Shown: positions 40,185 through 47,071, counted from the stretch's first letter. The stretch is 51,681 nt of DNA from an uncultured Prochlorococcus sp. (GCA_902564535.1 CACFBG010000008.1:1-51681), one strand, 5' to 3'. Notes: generated from the sequence alone by a model not told the origin. Numbers and translations: made by a program.

Positions 40185-40520
40185 ATTTGTCGACTCTTAT
40201 TGTTATTAAATCCCTTTGATGATATAAATTAATTTAACTTGCAATCTGTTGACCAATAAACTGTTCTGATGCCTGTTTAACTTAAGCTATCTAAGTAATT
40301 GCCCCCAAATATTCAAGATACATTAGCCAAGAATTAAAAAAATATAAAACAAGACCAGATTTGTCTTTTTGCTTCTTGTATTGATGAATCTCTTTTAATT
40401 GGCTTGAGATTGCTAAAGTTGGTGATAACCTTTAAAAGGCTTAGAACAAGCGATTCATTACAAGTTGAAGATTTTAATTCTTCATTCTTGTCGTTTGTGG
40501 CCATCTTTAAAAACAAAAAT
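40185..40520. other. Gap between lexA and tRNA-Ala
   Basis: 336 bases. Beyond the questionable minus-strand ORF noted separately (40334-40504), I see only AT-rich DNA with no clear terminator for lexA. The promoter of the tRNA must lie at its right end. Confidence 0.4.
40334..40504 (-). CDS. Possible small protein, doubtful
   Basis: 56-codon frame from ATG 40504 (MATNDKNEELKSSTCNESL) to a TAA. Composition is hydrophilic and protein-like, ending KRQIWSCFIFF. It begins 17 bases from the divergent tRNA-Ala gene, so the tRNA promoter would have to lie within it, which argues against it. Confidence 0.25.
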   Translation of the reverse strand: MATNDKNEELKSSTCNESLVLSLLKVITNFSNLKPIKRDSSIQEAKRQIWSCFIFF

Positions 40521-40593
40521 GGGGCCATAGCTCAGCTGGTAGAGCACCTGCATGGCATGCAGGGGGTCAGCGGTTCGAGTCCGCTTGGCTCCA
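40521..40593 (+). tRNA. tRNA-Ala (anticodon GGC)
   Basis: 73 bases folding as a full cloverleaf: acceptor GGGGCCA/TGGCTCC with the G3-U70 pair that identifies tRNA-Ala, D arm GCTC/GAGC, anticodon stem CCTGC/GCAGG with loop ATGGCAT (anticodon GGC), T arm AGCGG/CCGCT with TTCGAGT. Discriminator A is encoded; the CCA end is not. Confidence 0.98.
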
Positions 40594-40644
40594 TTAAATT
40601 AATTGATCGAAGAAGAAATTAAAAAAATATAAACCTTAACTTAC

Positions 40645-41805
40645 TTATAGATTTAACTTCTTCTTAATCCAGTCAATTACTTGTTGAGGCTTAACTGAAT
40701 ACATGCAGCGTTTTGCTTCTTCTAAGTCATCATTCCTATAGTGGTTTTCACTAAATTTCATACTTGTATAAGAGCTAATAGTTCTTTCTAGTAAAGGTGT
40801 TCTAGGTAACCATAATCTAATAGGACTTACGCCATCTCCATTTTTGTCATTGCCTACAATCGCTAATGTTGGAGTTCCTACTCCAGCGGCTATATGCATG
40901 GGACCTGCATCGACGCTGATAACTGCTTTTGCATAGCGACTAGCACCTGCAAGTTCTATTAAATTGGTTCTTCCTCTTAAATCAATTAAGTATTCAGAGT
41001 GACGATTGATTAGTGAATTTTCTTCATTGCCTGCGTGATAATCATTTATTTGTTGATTTGGGGATGCTCCTACTATTCCAACTTTAAGATTTTGCTCCTT
41101 GCAAAAAATTAATACGCTATCCCAGTATTCGAAGGGCCATAATTTGGCAGCCCTAGTAGTTGTGCAATGAATAAGAATATCTGGTATAGAAAAATTGGGT
41201 TTGAGCCAAGGTAAATTGATATTTGATAAATCTTTTTCTTCTGGGTCTAAAAATGCCATTCTGCAAAGCAATTCTGCTATGTAATTGCTTTTAAAATTAT
41301 TTTTATATCTAGTTAAAAATAATTCAGAATCCCAATCTTTATCAGCAAGGAATTTTTGATTAGGTAAGTCTCCCCAGTTTAATAAATTTCTAGAAGAATT
41401 ATTTAAACTTCCTCCTGCTACAAAAGAAGGTCGAAGCCAACTCGCTAAGGTTTGAGTTAAAGGATTAAATCCATCGCAATTGATTAATAAATCAATTTGA
41501 CCTGCTTCTTGCTCTCTCTCTAAAGCCTTTGAAGCTAAGATTTTTAAAGGATTATTCTCAGATTTAATATCCCAAGAACATCTCCATGAGAGTGGTTCAC
41601 TTGAAAAGCATAGAGCTTCTTCAAAATCTTTAGTTGCTTCGCTGCCCCAAAAATCAATGATTCCATAAGGGTATTTTTTCTTTAAAAGACGTAAAAGAGG
41701 TATAGAGACTACGAAATTACCAACTTTGCAACTTCCTAATACAACAATGTGAGGTTTCTCTCCTAGAGGATGTCCGTCATAACGCTGGAGAAAATTATTG
41801 CCCAT
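40645..41805 (-). CDS. Glycosyltransferase family 9 (heptosyltransferase-like)
   Basis: 386 residues. N-terminal Rossmann half starts HIVVLGSCKVGNFVVSIPLLRLLKK; the C-terminal donor-binding half has DAGPMHIAAGVGTPTLAIVG (about 297-316), the GT9 signature. GT9 enzymes add heptose or related sugars to lipopolysaccharide cores. It follows a TPR-containing GT9-like gene by 34 bases on the same strand; together they probably act on cell-surface glycans. Substrate unknown; picocyanobacterial LPS reportedly lacks heptose, so another sugar is likely. Confidence 0.85.
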   Translation of the reverse strand: MGNNFLQRYDGHPLGEKPHIVVLGSCKVGNFVVSIPLLRLLKKKYPYGIIDFWGSEATKDFEEALCFSSEPLSWRCSWDIKSENNPLKILASKALEREQEAGQIDLLINCDGFNPLTQTLASWLRPSFVAGGSLNNSSRNLLNWGDLPNQKFLADKDWDSELFLTRYKNNFKSNYIAELLCRMAFLDPEEKDLSNINLPWLKPNFSIPDILIHCTTTRAAKLWPFEYWDSVLIFCKEQNLKVGIVGASPNQQINDYHAGNEENSLINRHSEYLIDLRGRTNLIELAGASRYAKAVISVDAGPMHIAAGVGTPTLAIVGNDKNGDGVSPIRLWLPRTPLLERTISSYTSMKFSENHYRNDDLEEAKRCMYSVKPQQVIDWIKKKLNL

Positions 41806-41839
41806 AATGTGATTAAGTCTTACCTAGATTATTGCTAAA

Positions 41840-43405
41840 TTAGGTTGCCTTACTACTAAGTATCTTAATTCCTAAAATATTGGCTTGAGTCAAAGCTTCA
41901 TTCCAATTTCCAGGTTGCTCACATCGACAAACCAGAAAACTATTATATATTAATGTTTTATTTGTAATCCCTGTCCACCTCCAATCAGATGGACAGCTGA
42001 GCATTAAGAGACAATTTATACCCATAGCACCAGCTAAATGGGCAACTGAAGTATCTACACTAATTAATAAATCTAATGATTCTATAACCTTTGCGGTTGA
42101 TAACCAATCATTAGAGGTTAAAGGTTTTAGAAGTTCGCCGGCCTTAATTTTTTCTTCTACTACTTCTTCTTCATTGCCAGTTAATTGAAGGCTAAGAATC
42201 TCAATAGGAAATTCTTTTTTCCAAGAACTTGCAATATTCCATAATAAGTGAAAAGGAATATCACGTATTCGAGCACTCCTTTCAGGTTGAGGTGAAGTAT
42301 GTTTTCCGGCACTCCATACAAGGCCTATGCGAAATTTATTTTGATTTAATAGATTTGGTTGTTTCTTAGTAATACACCCACGATATGATTTTAAATGAAT
42401 ATTTTTCCATTCATTTAAAACAAAGGGTAGAAAAAACATTCCTACATGATAAATTGAACCAGAGAATGGTAAAGAATTATCATGTAGTGATTTAATAGAA
42501 CAATTTTTAGGTAAAATAAATCTATCTTTAACTAACTTAAGTAAAGAAGGCCTTAACCATAGTTCTATTTCCCTTGCACGTAGTGAGGCTGACTCAACCC
42601 AAGCAAGATTTTGAATACTATCTCCATAACCTTGATCATCCCATATTATTAATTTATCTACGTAATTACCTTTCCATATGTTTTTTGATTTGCTTGCATT
42701 AATCCAATAATCTCTATCATTGGACATCCCAGATAGTATTAGTTTGATTCCTAACTGATCAAATGAATTTTTGCTTAACTTTAATATTCCTAGATTCATA
42801 AGAATAGTCTGAAGTCTCATTGAAGATTCAAGGTCTCCACACCTTTTCCCTATAAGGTTTAAATATTCATTGTTATCACATTTTAATCCTTGCTCATTTA
42901 AATGTAACCTTACTGCTTCTAATTGAAAGCTTATAGCTTCATCAATTCTATTTAGCTTTTGAAGACAAATAGATTTATTACATAATGCAATAACTGATTT
43001 CCTTATCCCAATTTGTTTGTCTACAAATTTTAAGGCCATTAAATGTTCTAATTCAAATAATTTTAAATCGCAAGCTGAAGTGAATATTAGTTCTTTTTCT
43101 TCAGAGCTAAGATTTGGTATCCTTAATGCAATTTCTAACCATTCATTTGCTTGTGAAATTTTAAATAAATTTAGATCTAATAAGATAAGATTATTGAGGG
43201 TTTTTGGCGAATTAGGAGTTCTTTCTAAGACCATTAGATATGCTTTACGTGCAGATAAAAGATTACCTAACCTTTGATATAGCCTGCCTAAAATATGTAA
43301 TGTTATTGAATTTGAAAAACCTTCTTTAATGACTTCTTCCTTTGCATAGTATAGAGCCTTTTCCCATTCCCCTTTAGATTCTAAATGATAAATCGAACTA
43401 TTCAT
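41840..43405 (-). CDS. TPR-repeat protein with C-terminal GT9-like glycosyltransferase domain
   Basis: 521 residues. The N-terminal about 200 residues are helical repeats of TPR type (WEKALYYAKEEVIKEGFSN, LGRLYQRLGNLLSARKAYL, ALCNKSICLQKLNRIDEAI). The C-terminal part has WDDQGYGDSIQNLAWV, RIGLVWSAGKHTSP and ISVDTSVAHLAGAMG, the arrangement seen in TPR-GT9/GT41-like transferases. First of two glycosyltransferase genes on the minus strand. It may use the TPRs to hold a protein or glycan acceptor. Confidence 0.82.
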   Translation of the reverse strand: MNSSIYHLESKGEWEKALYYAKEEVIKEGFSNSITLHILGRLYQRLGNLLSARKAYLMVLERTPNSPKTLNNLILLDLNLFKISQANEWLEIALRIPNLSSEEKELIFTSACDLKLFELEHLMALKFVDKQIGIRKSVIALCNKSICLQKLNRIDEAISFQLEAVRLHLNEQGLKCDNNEYLNLIGKRCGDLESSMRLQTILMNLGILKLSKNSFDQLGIKLILSGMSNDRDYWINASKSKNIWKGNYVDKLIIWDDQGYGDSIQNLAWVESASLRAREIELWLRPSLLKLVKDRFILPKNCSIKSLHDNSLPFSGSIYHVGMFFLPFVLNEWKNIHLKSYRGCITKKQPNLLNQNKFRIGLVWSAGKHTSPQPERSARIRDIPFHLLWNIASSWKKEFPIEILSLQLTGNEEEVVEEKIKAGELLKPLTSNDWLSTAKVIESLDLLISVDTSVAHLAGAMGINCLLMLSCPSDWRWTGITNKTLIYNSFLVCRCEQPGNWNEALTQANILGIKILSSKAT

Positions 43406-43676
43406 AATCCAAAAGTGTCATAATTTTAAGCAGTTATTTTCAAAAAATGCCTTTTTAGGAGCGCACTAAAATATTATAACTATTTTCAAAAGCATGTGTT
43501 CTGATCATGAAACTCTATTTTAGTATAAAGAGGCTAATTGATCAAGTTCTATCAATCTATATCTACTTTCCTTCTATAAGCTGTAAGATTGTATTTTTAG
43601 CTTGTTTTTCCTATCTCTTGACGAATAACAATTATTAATTGTCGATAAATTATTAGACAAAGATTTGCCTAAGCTA

Positions 43677-43811
43677 TTATCCAAGTACAGTTATTTTTTG
43701 GGACCCAAGATCATCAATTTGTTCTTCGATGCGGAGATTTTCTTTTGATTTTTCTGTAGGAGAGGATCTGAACTTTCTTAGGAAACTAGAGAATGCTTTT
43801 AAAAGTGCCAT
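43677..43811 (-). CDS. Small basic protein, 44 residues, unannotated size class
   Basis: ATG 43811 to TAA 43677. The sequence starts MALLKAFSSFLRKFRSS, an amphipathic, basic helix, followed by PTEKSKENLRIEEQIDD. No Shine-Dalgarno is visible. It starts four bases after the stop of another small open frame (43815-43958) and shares the short PTEKS motif with it. Protein-like composition and tight spacing support it; no family recognised. Confidence 0.45.
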   Translation of the reverse strand: MALLKAFSSFLRKFRSSPTEKSKENLRIEEQIDDLGSQKITVLG

Positions 43812-43814
43812 TTT

Positions 43815-43958
43815 TTAATGAGCGCATGACTTTCCCATAATGCATGCATTGGCAAGAGTTTGCCAGCCTTGAGTGCGCAATTGATTGGATTTTTCAGTAG
43901 GAGCAGTTCCATTCTCTTTTATAATTTGAGCCTGACTCTTGGTTAAAAGATTAAAGGA
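43815..43958 (-). CDS. Small open frame without a standard start codon
   Basis: 47 sense codons are open after an in-frame TAA. The reading LLTKSQAQIIKENGTAPTEK and then RTQGWQTLANACIMGKSCAH is strongly protein-like, with Trp and two Cys, but there is no ATG, GTG or TTG before the internal TTG at 43880. Either a rare start codon is used, or the start was lost and this is a decaying gene. It lies just ahead of the 43677 ORF on the same strand. Confidence 0.4.
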   Translation of the reverse strand, partial: SFNLLTKSQAQIIKENGTAPTEKSNQLRTQGWQTLANACIMGKSCAH

Positions 43959-44002
43959 TTATAAAAAAGTTTTCATTATAGAAAGATATTGATATTGTTT
44001 TA

Positions 44003-44052
44003 TTATCACTTAAATTATACTTTTAGATATAAAAGTATAATTTAAGTGATAA
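44003..44052. repeat. 50-base near-perfect palindrome (23-bp stem, 4-base loop)
   Basis: Arm 44003-44025 (starts TTATCACTTAAATTATAC) is the exact reverse complement of arm 44030-44052, separated by GATA. The stem is very AT-rich and not followed by a long T-run on either strand. It lies between divergent small genes rather than at a convergent end. Confidence 0.95.
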
Positions 44053-44159
44053 CTATCTATATCTTTTATTACGTCACATGTCAAAAAGATAAACCTTTTA
44101 CCATGTTAAACGTATTACCTGATATGATCAGTGAAGTTATATGCTTTCAGCTAAACAAA

Positions 44160-44333
44160 ATGACAACATTCGCTGCTATTTGTGGAGTCTTGGGACTATT
44201 AGCGTATTTTTTCTATTATACTATCGCAAAAAGTAGTAGTGGTGATGATGGACAGGGCGTTAATTTGGACGCTATTGTTCATGACTCTTCAGAAAGTGTT
44301 TGCGCAAGTCAACAAAAGGGTAGGTGGGATTAA
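44160..44333 (+). CDS. Small single-span membrane protein
   Basis: 57 residues from ATG 44160 (MTTFAAICGVLGLLAYFFYY). One helix (about 3-21) and a polar tail SSSGDDGQGVNLDAIVHDSS. The frame is open back to 44046, which would put the start in the palindrome; that is unlikely. No family recognised. Confidence 0.5.
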   Translation: MTTFAAICGVLGLLAYFFYYTIAKSSSGDDGQGVNLDAIVHDSSESVCASQQKGRWD

Positions 44334-44462
44334 GTTAAATAAATAATATTTTTTATTTATCAGAATTAATTATAATTTTAAATCAAGATAGGTAGCGAAA
44401 GAACCTTAAGGGGTTGCATTATTAGAAATACCTTTGATTATAGGTTTAAAGGAGTTTTGGCA

Positions 44463-44672
44463 ATGAGCTCAGACGATTGGAAAGAGCAATATAAGCAGTG
44501 GAAGCTTTTGAAACCTCACCAGGAGAAATTACTTGATGAAGGTCCTAAAAGCCTTTCACAGACTTGGTTGTTAAATCAAATGTGGTGTGAATGGAGAGAT
44601 ATAAAAAAAATCAAAGAAGCTAAATTACCTTCATTGAATGCAAATGTCTCTATAGATCCTTGGCAGGACTAA
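44463..44672 (+). CDS. Small soluble hypothetical protein
   Basis: 69 residues. AAAGGAG at about 44449-44455 is correctly spaced for ATG 44463 (TTG 44457 is too close). The sequence is hydrophilic and Trp-rich (DDWKEQYKQWKLLKPHQEKL; TWLLNQMWCEWRDIKKI). No family recognised, but the ribosome site and codon use make it convincing. Confidence 0.7.
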   Translation: MSSDDWKEQYKQWKLLKPHQEKLLDEGPKSLSQTWLLNQMWCEWRDIKKIKEAKLPSLNANVSIDPWQD

Positions 44673-44754
44673 GCAGAGAAAAATTTTTAGGAAGAAAAAA
44701 TTCTGAGTTTAGTAAGAATTATTGAGGAATTTATTTTTAAAATAGTATAATTAA

Positions 44755-45054
44755 TTATACTAACGTATTTTTTTTCTCGTAAAATAATTTAAGGAAGAGG
44801 ATGATAGAATTAAGTATAAATGTTATTATATTTGCTATTATAACAGGCTTAGAATGAGTTTCCCAGCCATAAATTATCCAAAGGAAAACACCACAAATAA
44901 ATAAGATTAACATACTTGTAGAAACATTTTTTGCCGACTTTTCTTTCCAGGTTTTAATTAACTGTGGAAGAAAAGCAATAGTAGTTAAAATAGCGGCGAC
45001 AAAACCAAATAGATCAGGTTGATTTAAATTTTTAAGATCTAAAATGTAATCCAT
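44755..45054 (-). CDS. SemiSWEET-type sugar transporter (MtN3/PQ-loop family)
   Basis: 99 residues forming the three-helix bundle of bacterial SemiSWEETs, which function as dimers and carry sugars across membranes. Helix 1 (about 15-31) contains the PQ motif in AILTTIAFLPQLIKTW; helix 2 is MLILFICGVFLWIIYGW; helix 3 is IIANIITFILNSIILFL. STSMLILF after the loop is typical. Isolated gene between small hypotheticals. Substrate and direction are not predictable. Confidence 0.88.
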   Translation of the reverse strand: MDYILDLKNLNQPDLFGFVAAILTTIAFLPQLIKTWKEKSAKNVSTSMLILFICGVFLWIIYGWETHSKPVIIANIITFILNSIILFLKLFYEKKNTLV

Positions 45055-45151
45055 ATTATTTTTTTATTTATTTGAATATAAATCAATTCCTATTATATTC
45101 TTCCTTCGATCGCTAATTATTGATATTTATTAGAATTTTACTGTAATTTCA

Positions 45152-45331
45152 TTACAGGGGCTTGCCTGAAATAAAAGTATGAAAAAATGGGCTTGTCCAG
45201 TAAAAGGATACAAATAACATTAAAATTATATTTAAACTTGCTATAGCTCCTCCCATAAGTAAGATTTGCATATCAGGTAATCTGAACTCCCCCGTATCGG
45301 TTTGAGTTAATGGTTTAATTTGATTGCTCAT
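45152..45331 (-). CDS. Small single-span membrane protein, 59 residues
   Basis: ATG 45331 to TAA 45152. Polar N-terminal 25 residues (MSNQIKPLTQTDTGEFRLPD), then a membrane helix MGGAIASLNIILMLFVSFY and a short tail TSPFFHTFISGKPL. The layout is like small photosystem-associated proteins but no match is recognised. It precedes the hli cluster in position but is transcribed in the same direction, downstream of it. Confidence 0.6.
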   Translation of the reverse strand: MSNQIKPLTQTDTGEFRLPDMQILLMGGAIASLNIILMLFVSFYWTSPFFHTFISGKPL

Positions 45332-45508
45332 AAATTCTAAATAATGCTTGAAAATAAATATTTAATTATTAATATCTATTTTCTTGTGAATTGTTTAATT
45401 TAATAAATATATCCTAACATTTGATACTTTTTTTAGAGTATTATTTAATATTTTTATTAGATTTAATTTGTTGAGAAACTAGCAAATTAATCTATTTTAA
45501 TCAATGAG

Positions 45509-45557
45509 AAAACACCCTATTCTTGCTTTGAAAACTCAAAACAAAAAAGAGTGTTTT
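45509..45557 (-). terminator. Possible terminator after the hli cluster
   Basis: On the minus strand AAAACACTC pairs with GGGTGTTTT (one G-U pair) across a loop of about 30 bases, downstream of the 45585 hli gene. The loop is long and the stem AT-rich, so support is weak. Confidence 0.3.
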
Positions 45558-45584
45558 TTCAATTAATTTAATTGGATTTTGAAT

Positions 45585-45692
45585 TTAGAAAATACCTGGA
45601 ATAATTTGTCCAGTTAAAGCGTAGGTTCCAAGAGCAGCAAAAATGCCAATCATTGCCCACCTTCCATTTTGTAATTCAGCTTTTTCGTTCAT
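45585..45692 (-). CDS. hli: High-light-inducible protein (Hli), 35 residues
   Basis: A minimal single-helix Hli: MNEKAELQNGRWAMIGIFAA and then LGTYALTGQIIPGIF. It keeps the chlorophyll-binding E-x2-N-G-R-x-A-M signature. Hli proteins bind chlorophyll and carotenoid and protect photosystems under light and other stress. Start ATG 45692 without a clear ribosome site. Third intact hli in the minus-strand cluster. Confidence 0.85.
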   Translation of the reverse strand: MNEKAELQNGRWAMIGIFAALGTYALTGQIIPGIF

Positions 45693-45707
45693 TTGAAGAG
45701 TTTGTAA

Positions 45708-45811
45708 TTAGTTTGTTGATTTGTAAATACCTGGAAGATCATTTCCAGTAAAGGCATAATTTAGATAAAAAGCAAAAAAATTATCATTGCAAATAGGGCA
45801 TTGCTTTGACT
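45708..45811 (-). pseudogene. Frameshifted hli remnant
   Basis: The C-terminal part reads NYAFTGNDLPGIY in one frame (ending at 45708), similar to TYALTGQIIPGIF of the neighbouring Hli. Upstream in the next frame lies QSNALFAMIIFLLFI, aligning with LQNGRWAMIGIFAAL, and that frame stops at 45761-45763. Joining them by one added base restores the exact Hli spacing. The chlorophyll-binding E and the G-R are lost and no start codon is seen. Confidence 0.6.
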
Positions 45812-45851
45812 CTTTCTAAAGCTTAGAAAGATTTGATTTGCTTGATTTCTT

Positions 45852-46058
45852 TTAGAAAATCCCAGGCAAAATTTGGCCAGTTGTTACGTATGCACCTATG
45901 CCTGCTACGAAACCAATCATTGCCCATCGACCATTGGCAAGTTCAGCTTCTTTTGCATAACCTGCATAGTTAGGATCTTGGTAAGAGCGCGGTTCGCATG
46001 CATACATGTTCTGTCTATCGCCGTCTTCAGTGATTACATATGAAGATGAAGAATTCAT
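45852..46058 (-). CDS. hli: High-light-inducible protein (Hli), 68 residues
   Basis: ATG 46058, with AAGGA eight bases upstream deciding it over a longer frame to 46148. The N-terminal 35 residues are polar (SSSSYVITEDGDRQNMYACE; RSYQDPNYAGYA), then the Hli helix KEAELANGRWAMIGFVAGIG and AYVTTGQILPGIF. Full chlorophyll-binding E-x2-N-G-R-x-A-M is present. Lies 11 bases after the 46070 hli gene, clearly the same transcript. Confidence 0.93.
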   Translation of the reverse strand: MNSSSSYVITEDGDRQNMYACEPRSYQDPNYAGYAKEAELANGRWAMIGFVAGIGAYVTTGQILPGIF

Positions 46059-46069
46059 TTTTGTAATCC

Positions 46070-46213
46070 TTAAACGAGTCCAGGGATTATTTGCCCTGTA
46101 GTTAAATAAGCACCAACTGCAGCCCAGAATCCAAGCATTGCAGCCCATCCATTGATGCGCTCAATGAATAGGTTTTGACTCTCGACTCCTCTAGAGTCCT
46201 GTGGTTTTTTCAT
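46070..46213 (-). CDS. hli: High-light-inducible protein (Hli), 47 residues
   Basis: ATG 46213, with AGAGG nine bases upstream. MKKPQDSRGVESQNLF is followed by the helix ERINGWAAMLGFWAAVGAYL and TTGQIIPGLV. E and N of the pigment motif are kept, but the Arg of N-G-R is Trp, a variant also known in marine Hli proteins. First gene of the hli transcript. Confidence 0.9.
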   Translation of the reverse strand: MKKPQDSRGVESQNLFIERINGWAAMLGFWAAVGAYLTTGQIIPGLV

Positions 46214-46275
46214 TGAAATATGCCTCTAGTAAAGGCTTTGTCGTTCATCAGAAGATCAAAGAACTGACCTTCATT

Positions 46276-46306
46276 ACAAATCTTAACAGATCATATTGAG
46301 ATTTGT
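46276..46306 (-). promoter_or_regulatory. Inverted repeat in the hli leader or promoter
   Basis: ACAAATCT and AGATTTGT, 15 bases apart, about 65-95 bases before the first hli start. Could be an operator or an RNA hairpin; sequence alone does not decide. Confidence 0.4.
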
Positions 46307-46318
46307 GAACTAAGAGGC

Positions 46319-46340
46319 AAAAAAAAAGAGCTTTAAGCTC
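46319..46340 (-). terminator. Intrinsic terminator, minus strand
   Basis: GAGCTTAAAGCTC hairpin (46340-46328) followed by nine or ten T. It would end transcription coming from the 46547 gene before the hli promoter. Confidence 0.65.
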
Positions 46341-46508
46341 AGGTAATAATATTTTAGCCTATCAAAAGATTTTTATTCCTTTTAGTATTTAAGGATTTTT
46401 AGGGTGAAAATATAATTTGCAAGAAATTTAGAGTTGAAAAAAAATAATAAAAAAGCAGCCAAATCGAAGCTGATGACTGCATTTTTATTTTTTTAAATTT
46501 AGAAAAAC

Positions 46509-46537
46509 CGAGGGCAGAGTCAAAGCATTGCCCTCAG
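46509..46537 (-). terminator. Intrinsic terminator after the 61-residue membrane protein gene
   Basis: Minus strand CTGAGGGCA pairs with TGCCCTCGG around a 12-base loop and is followed by TTTTT. GC-rich stem plus U-run make this a standard terminator, 10 bases after the gene. Confidence 0.88.
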
Positions 46538-46546
46538 TTTTATTTT

Positions 46547-46732
46547 CTAGCCCTTGGGCTTGGTGATGTTGTCCTTGGCTGTGACGTTCATGCCATCGTA
46601 ATCAGGACCAACCATTACTCCTACGATTGCAAAGAGAACTATGGAGGCGATCCCTACATATGCTGCAGTAGGAGCTGGTGTACTTAATAGGCCAGCGAAA
46701 GTTAGAGGAAGCATGACTATGGAATTGACCAT
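46547..46732 (-). CDS. Small two-span membrane protein, hypothetical
   Basis: 61 residues from ATG 46732 (MVNSIVMLPLTFAGLLSTPA). Two hydrophobic stretches (about 4-16 and 21-40, YVGIASIVLFAIVGVMVGPD), then a polar tail MNVTAKDNITKPKG. A longer frame reaches 46765. Strong terminator behind it. The next gene start upstream is over 300 bases away, so it is expressed alone. Family not recognised. Confidence 0.7.
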   Translation of the reverse strand: MVNSIVMLPLTFAGLLSTPAPTAAYVGIASIVLFAIVGVMVGPDYDGMNVTAKDNITKPKG

Positions 46733-46810
46733 AAGAATAGACCTGATATTAATACCAGAGAGCAACTAATTTGAATTGGAATTTTTTATAAAATTCAATA
46801 TCCCAAGCAA

Positions 46811-47071
46811 TTAAGCCTTGTAAATAGCTTCATGAAAGGCAAAATATTGACTTTTGATACATCTTTGAGTGCGCAGGCTGTATGCACATCCAAAATTTGC
46901 ATGGCTTTTTAACGAAGCCAGTTCATAAAGATGCTCAAATTTTCCCCAGGAATTTTTGTGTTTATTCCTTTTAGAGCTTTTTTGATGGTGATGAAATGCT
47001 GGATTATTCCTTAGGACTACTTTTAGCCTTCTGAGAATTTCTAGTTTGCCGCTTTCGTCTTCGCTGATTCT
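46811..47071 (-). CDS. 86-codon open frame lacking a standard start codon
   Basis: Open from just after a TGA at 47072-47074 to TAA at 46811, partly overlapping the end of the 47041 gene in another frame. The latter half reads like a real protein: KHKNSWGKFEHLYELASLK and then SHANFGCAYSLRTQRCIKSQ, ending FAFHEAIYKA. No ATG, GTG or TTG occurs anywhere in it. Options are a rare start, a frameshift from the upstream gene, or a decayed gene. Confidence 0.4.
   Translation of the reverse strand, partial: RISEDESGKLEILRRLKVVLRNNPAFHHHQKSSKRNKHKNSWGKFEHLYELASLKSHANFGCAYSLRTQRCIKSQYFAFHEAIYKA

Larger units (their letters stand above)
46214..46546. other. Regulatory gap upstream of the hli cluster
   Basis: 333 bases without a gene. 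It contains the hli leader, an 8-bp inverted repeat (ACAAATCT 46276-46283 with AGATTTGT 46299-46306) and two minus-strand terminator-like hairpins (46319-46340 and 46509-46537). The hli promoter must lie between about 46230 and 46320; a TAAGAT in the repeat loop could be its -10. Confidence 0.55.

Noticed and set aside
40404-40622. 72-codon plus-strand frame crossing tRNA-Ala
   Set aside because: It reads through the tRNA gene, which has complete cloverleaf support.
43507-43638. 43-codon plus-strand frame starting MKLYFSIKRLIDQ
   Set aside because: No ribosome site, Ile/Tyr-rich as expected for chance AT-rich frames, and no supporting context.
45141-45157. CTGTAAT-TTC-ATTACAG hairpin at the end of the 59-residue gene as a terminator
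   Set aside because: The stem overlaps the stop codon and is not followed by a T-run on the minus strand.
46450-46495. Plus-strand GCAG/CTGC hairpin followed by T-rich DNA as a terminator
   Set aside because: Only four paired bases with a loop of about 18; no plus-strand gene upstream to terminate.
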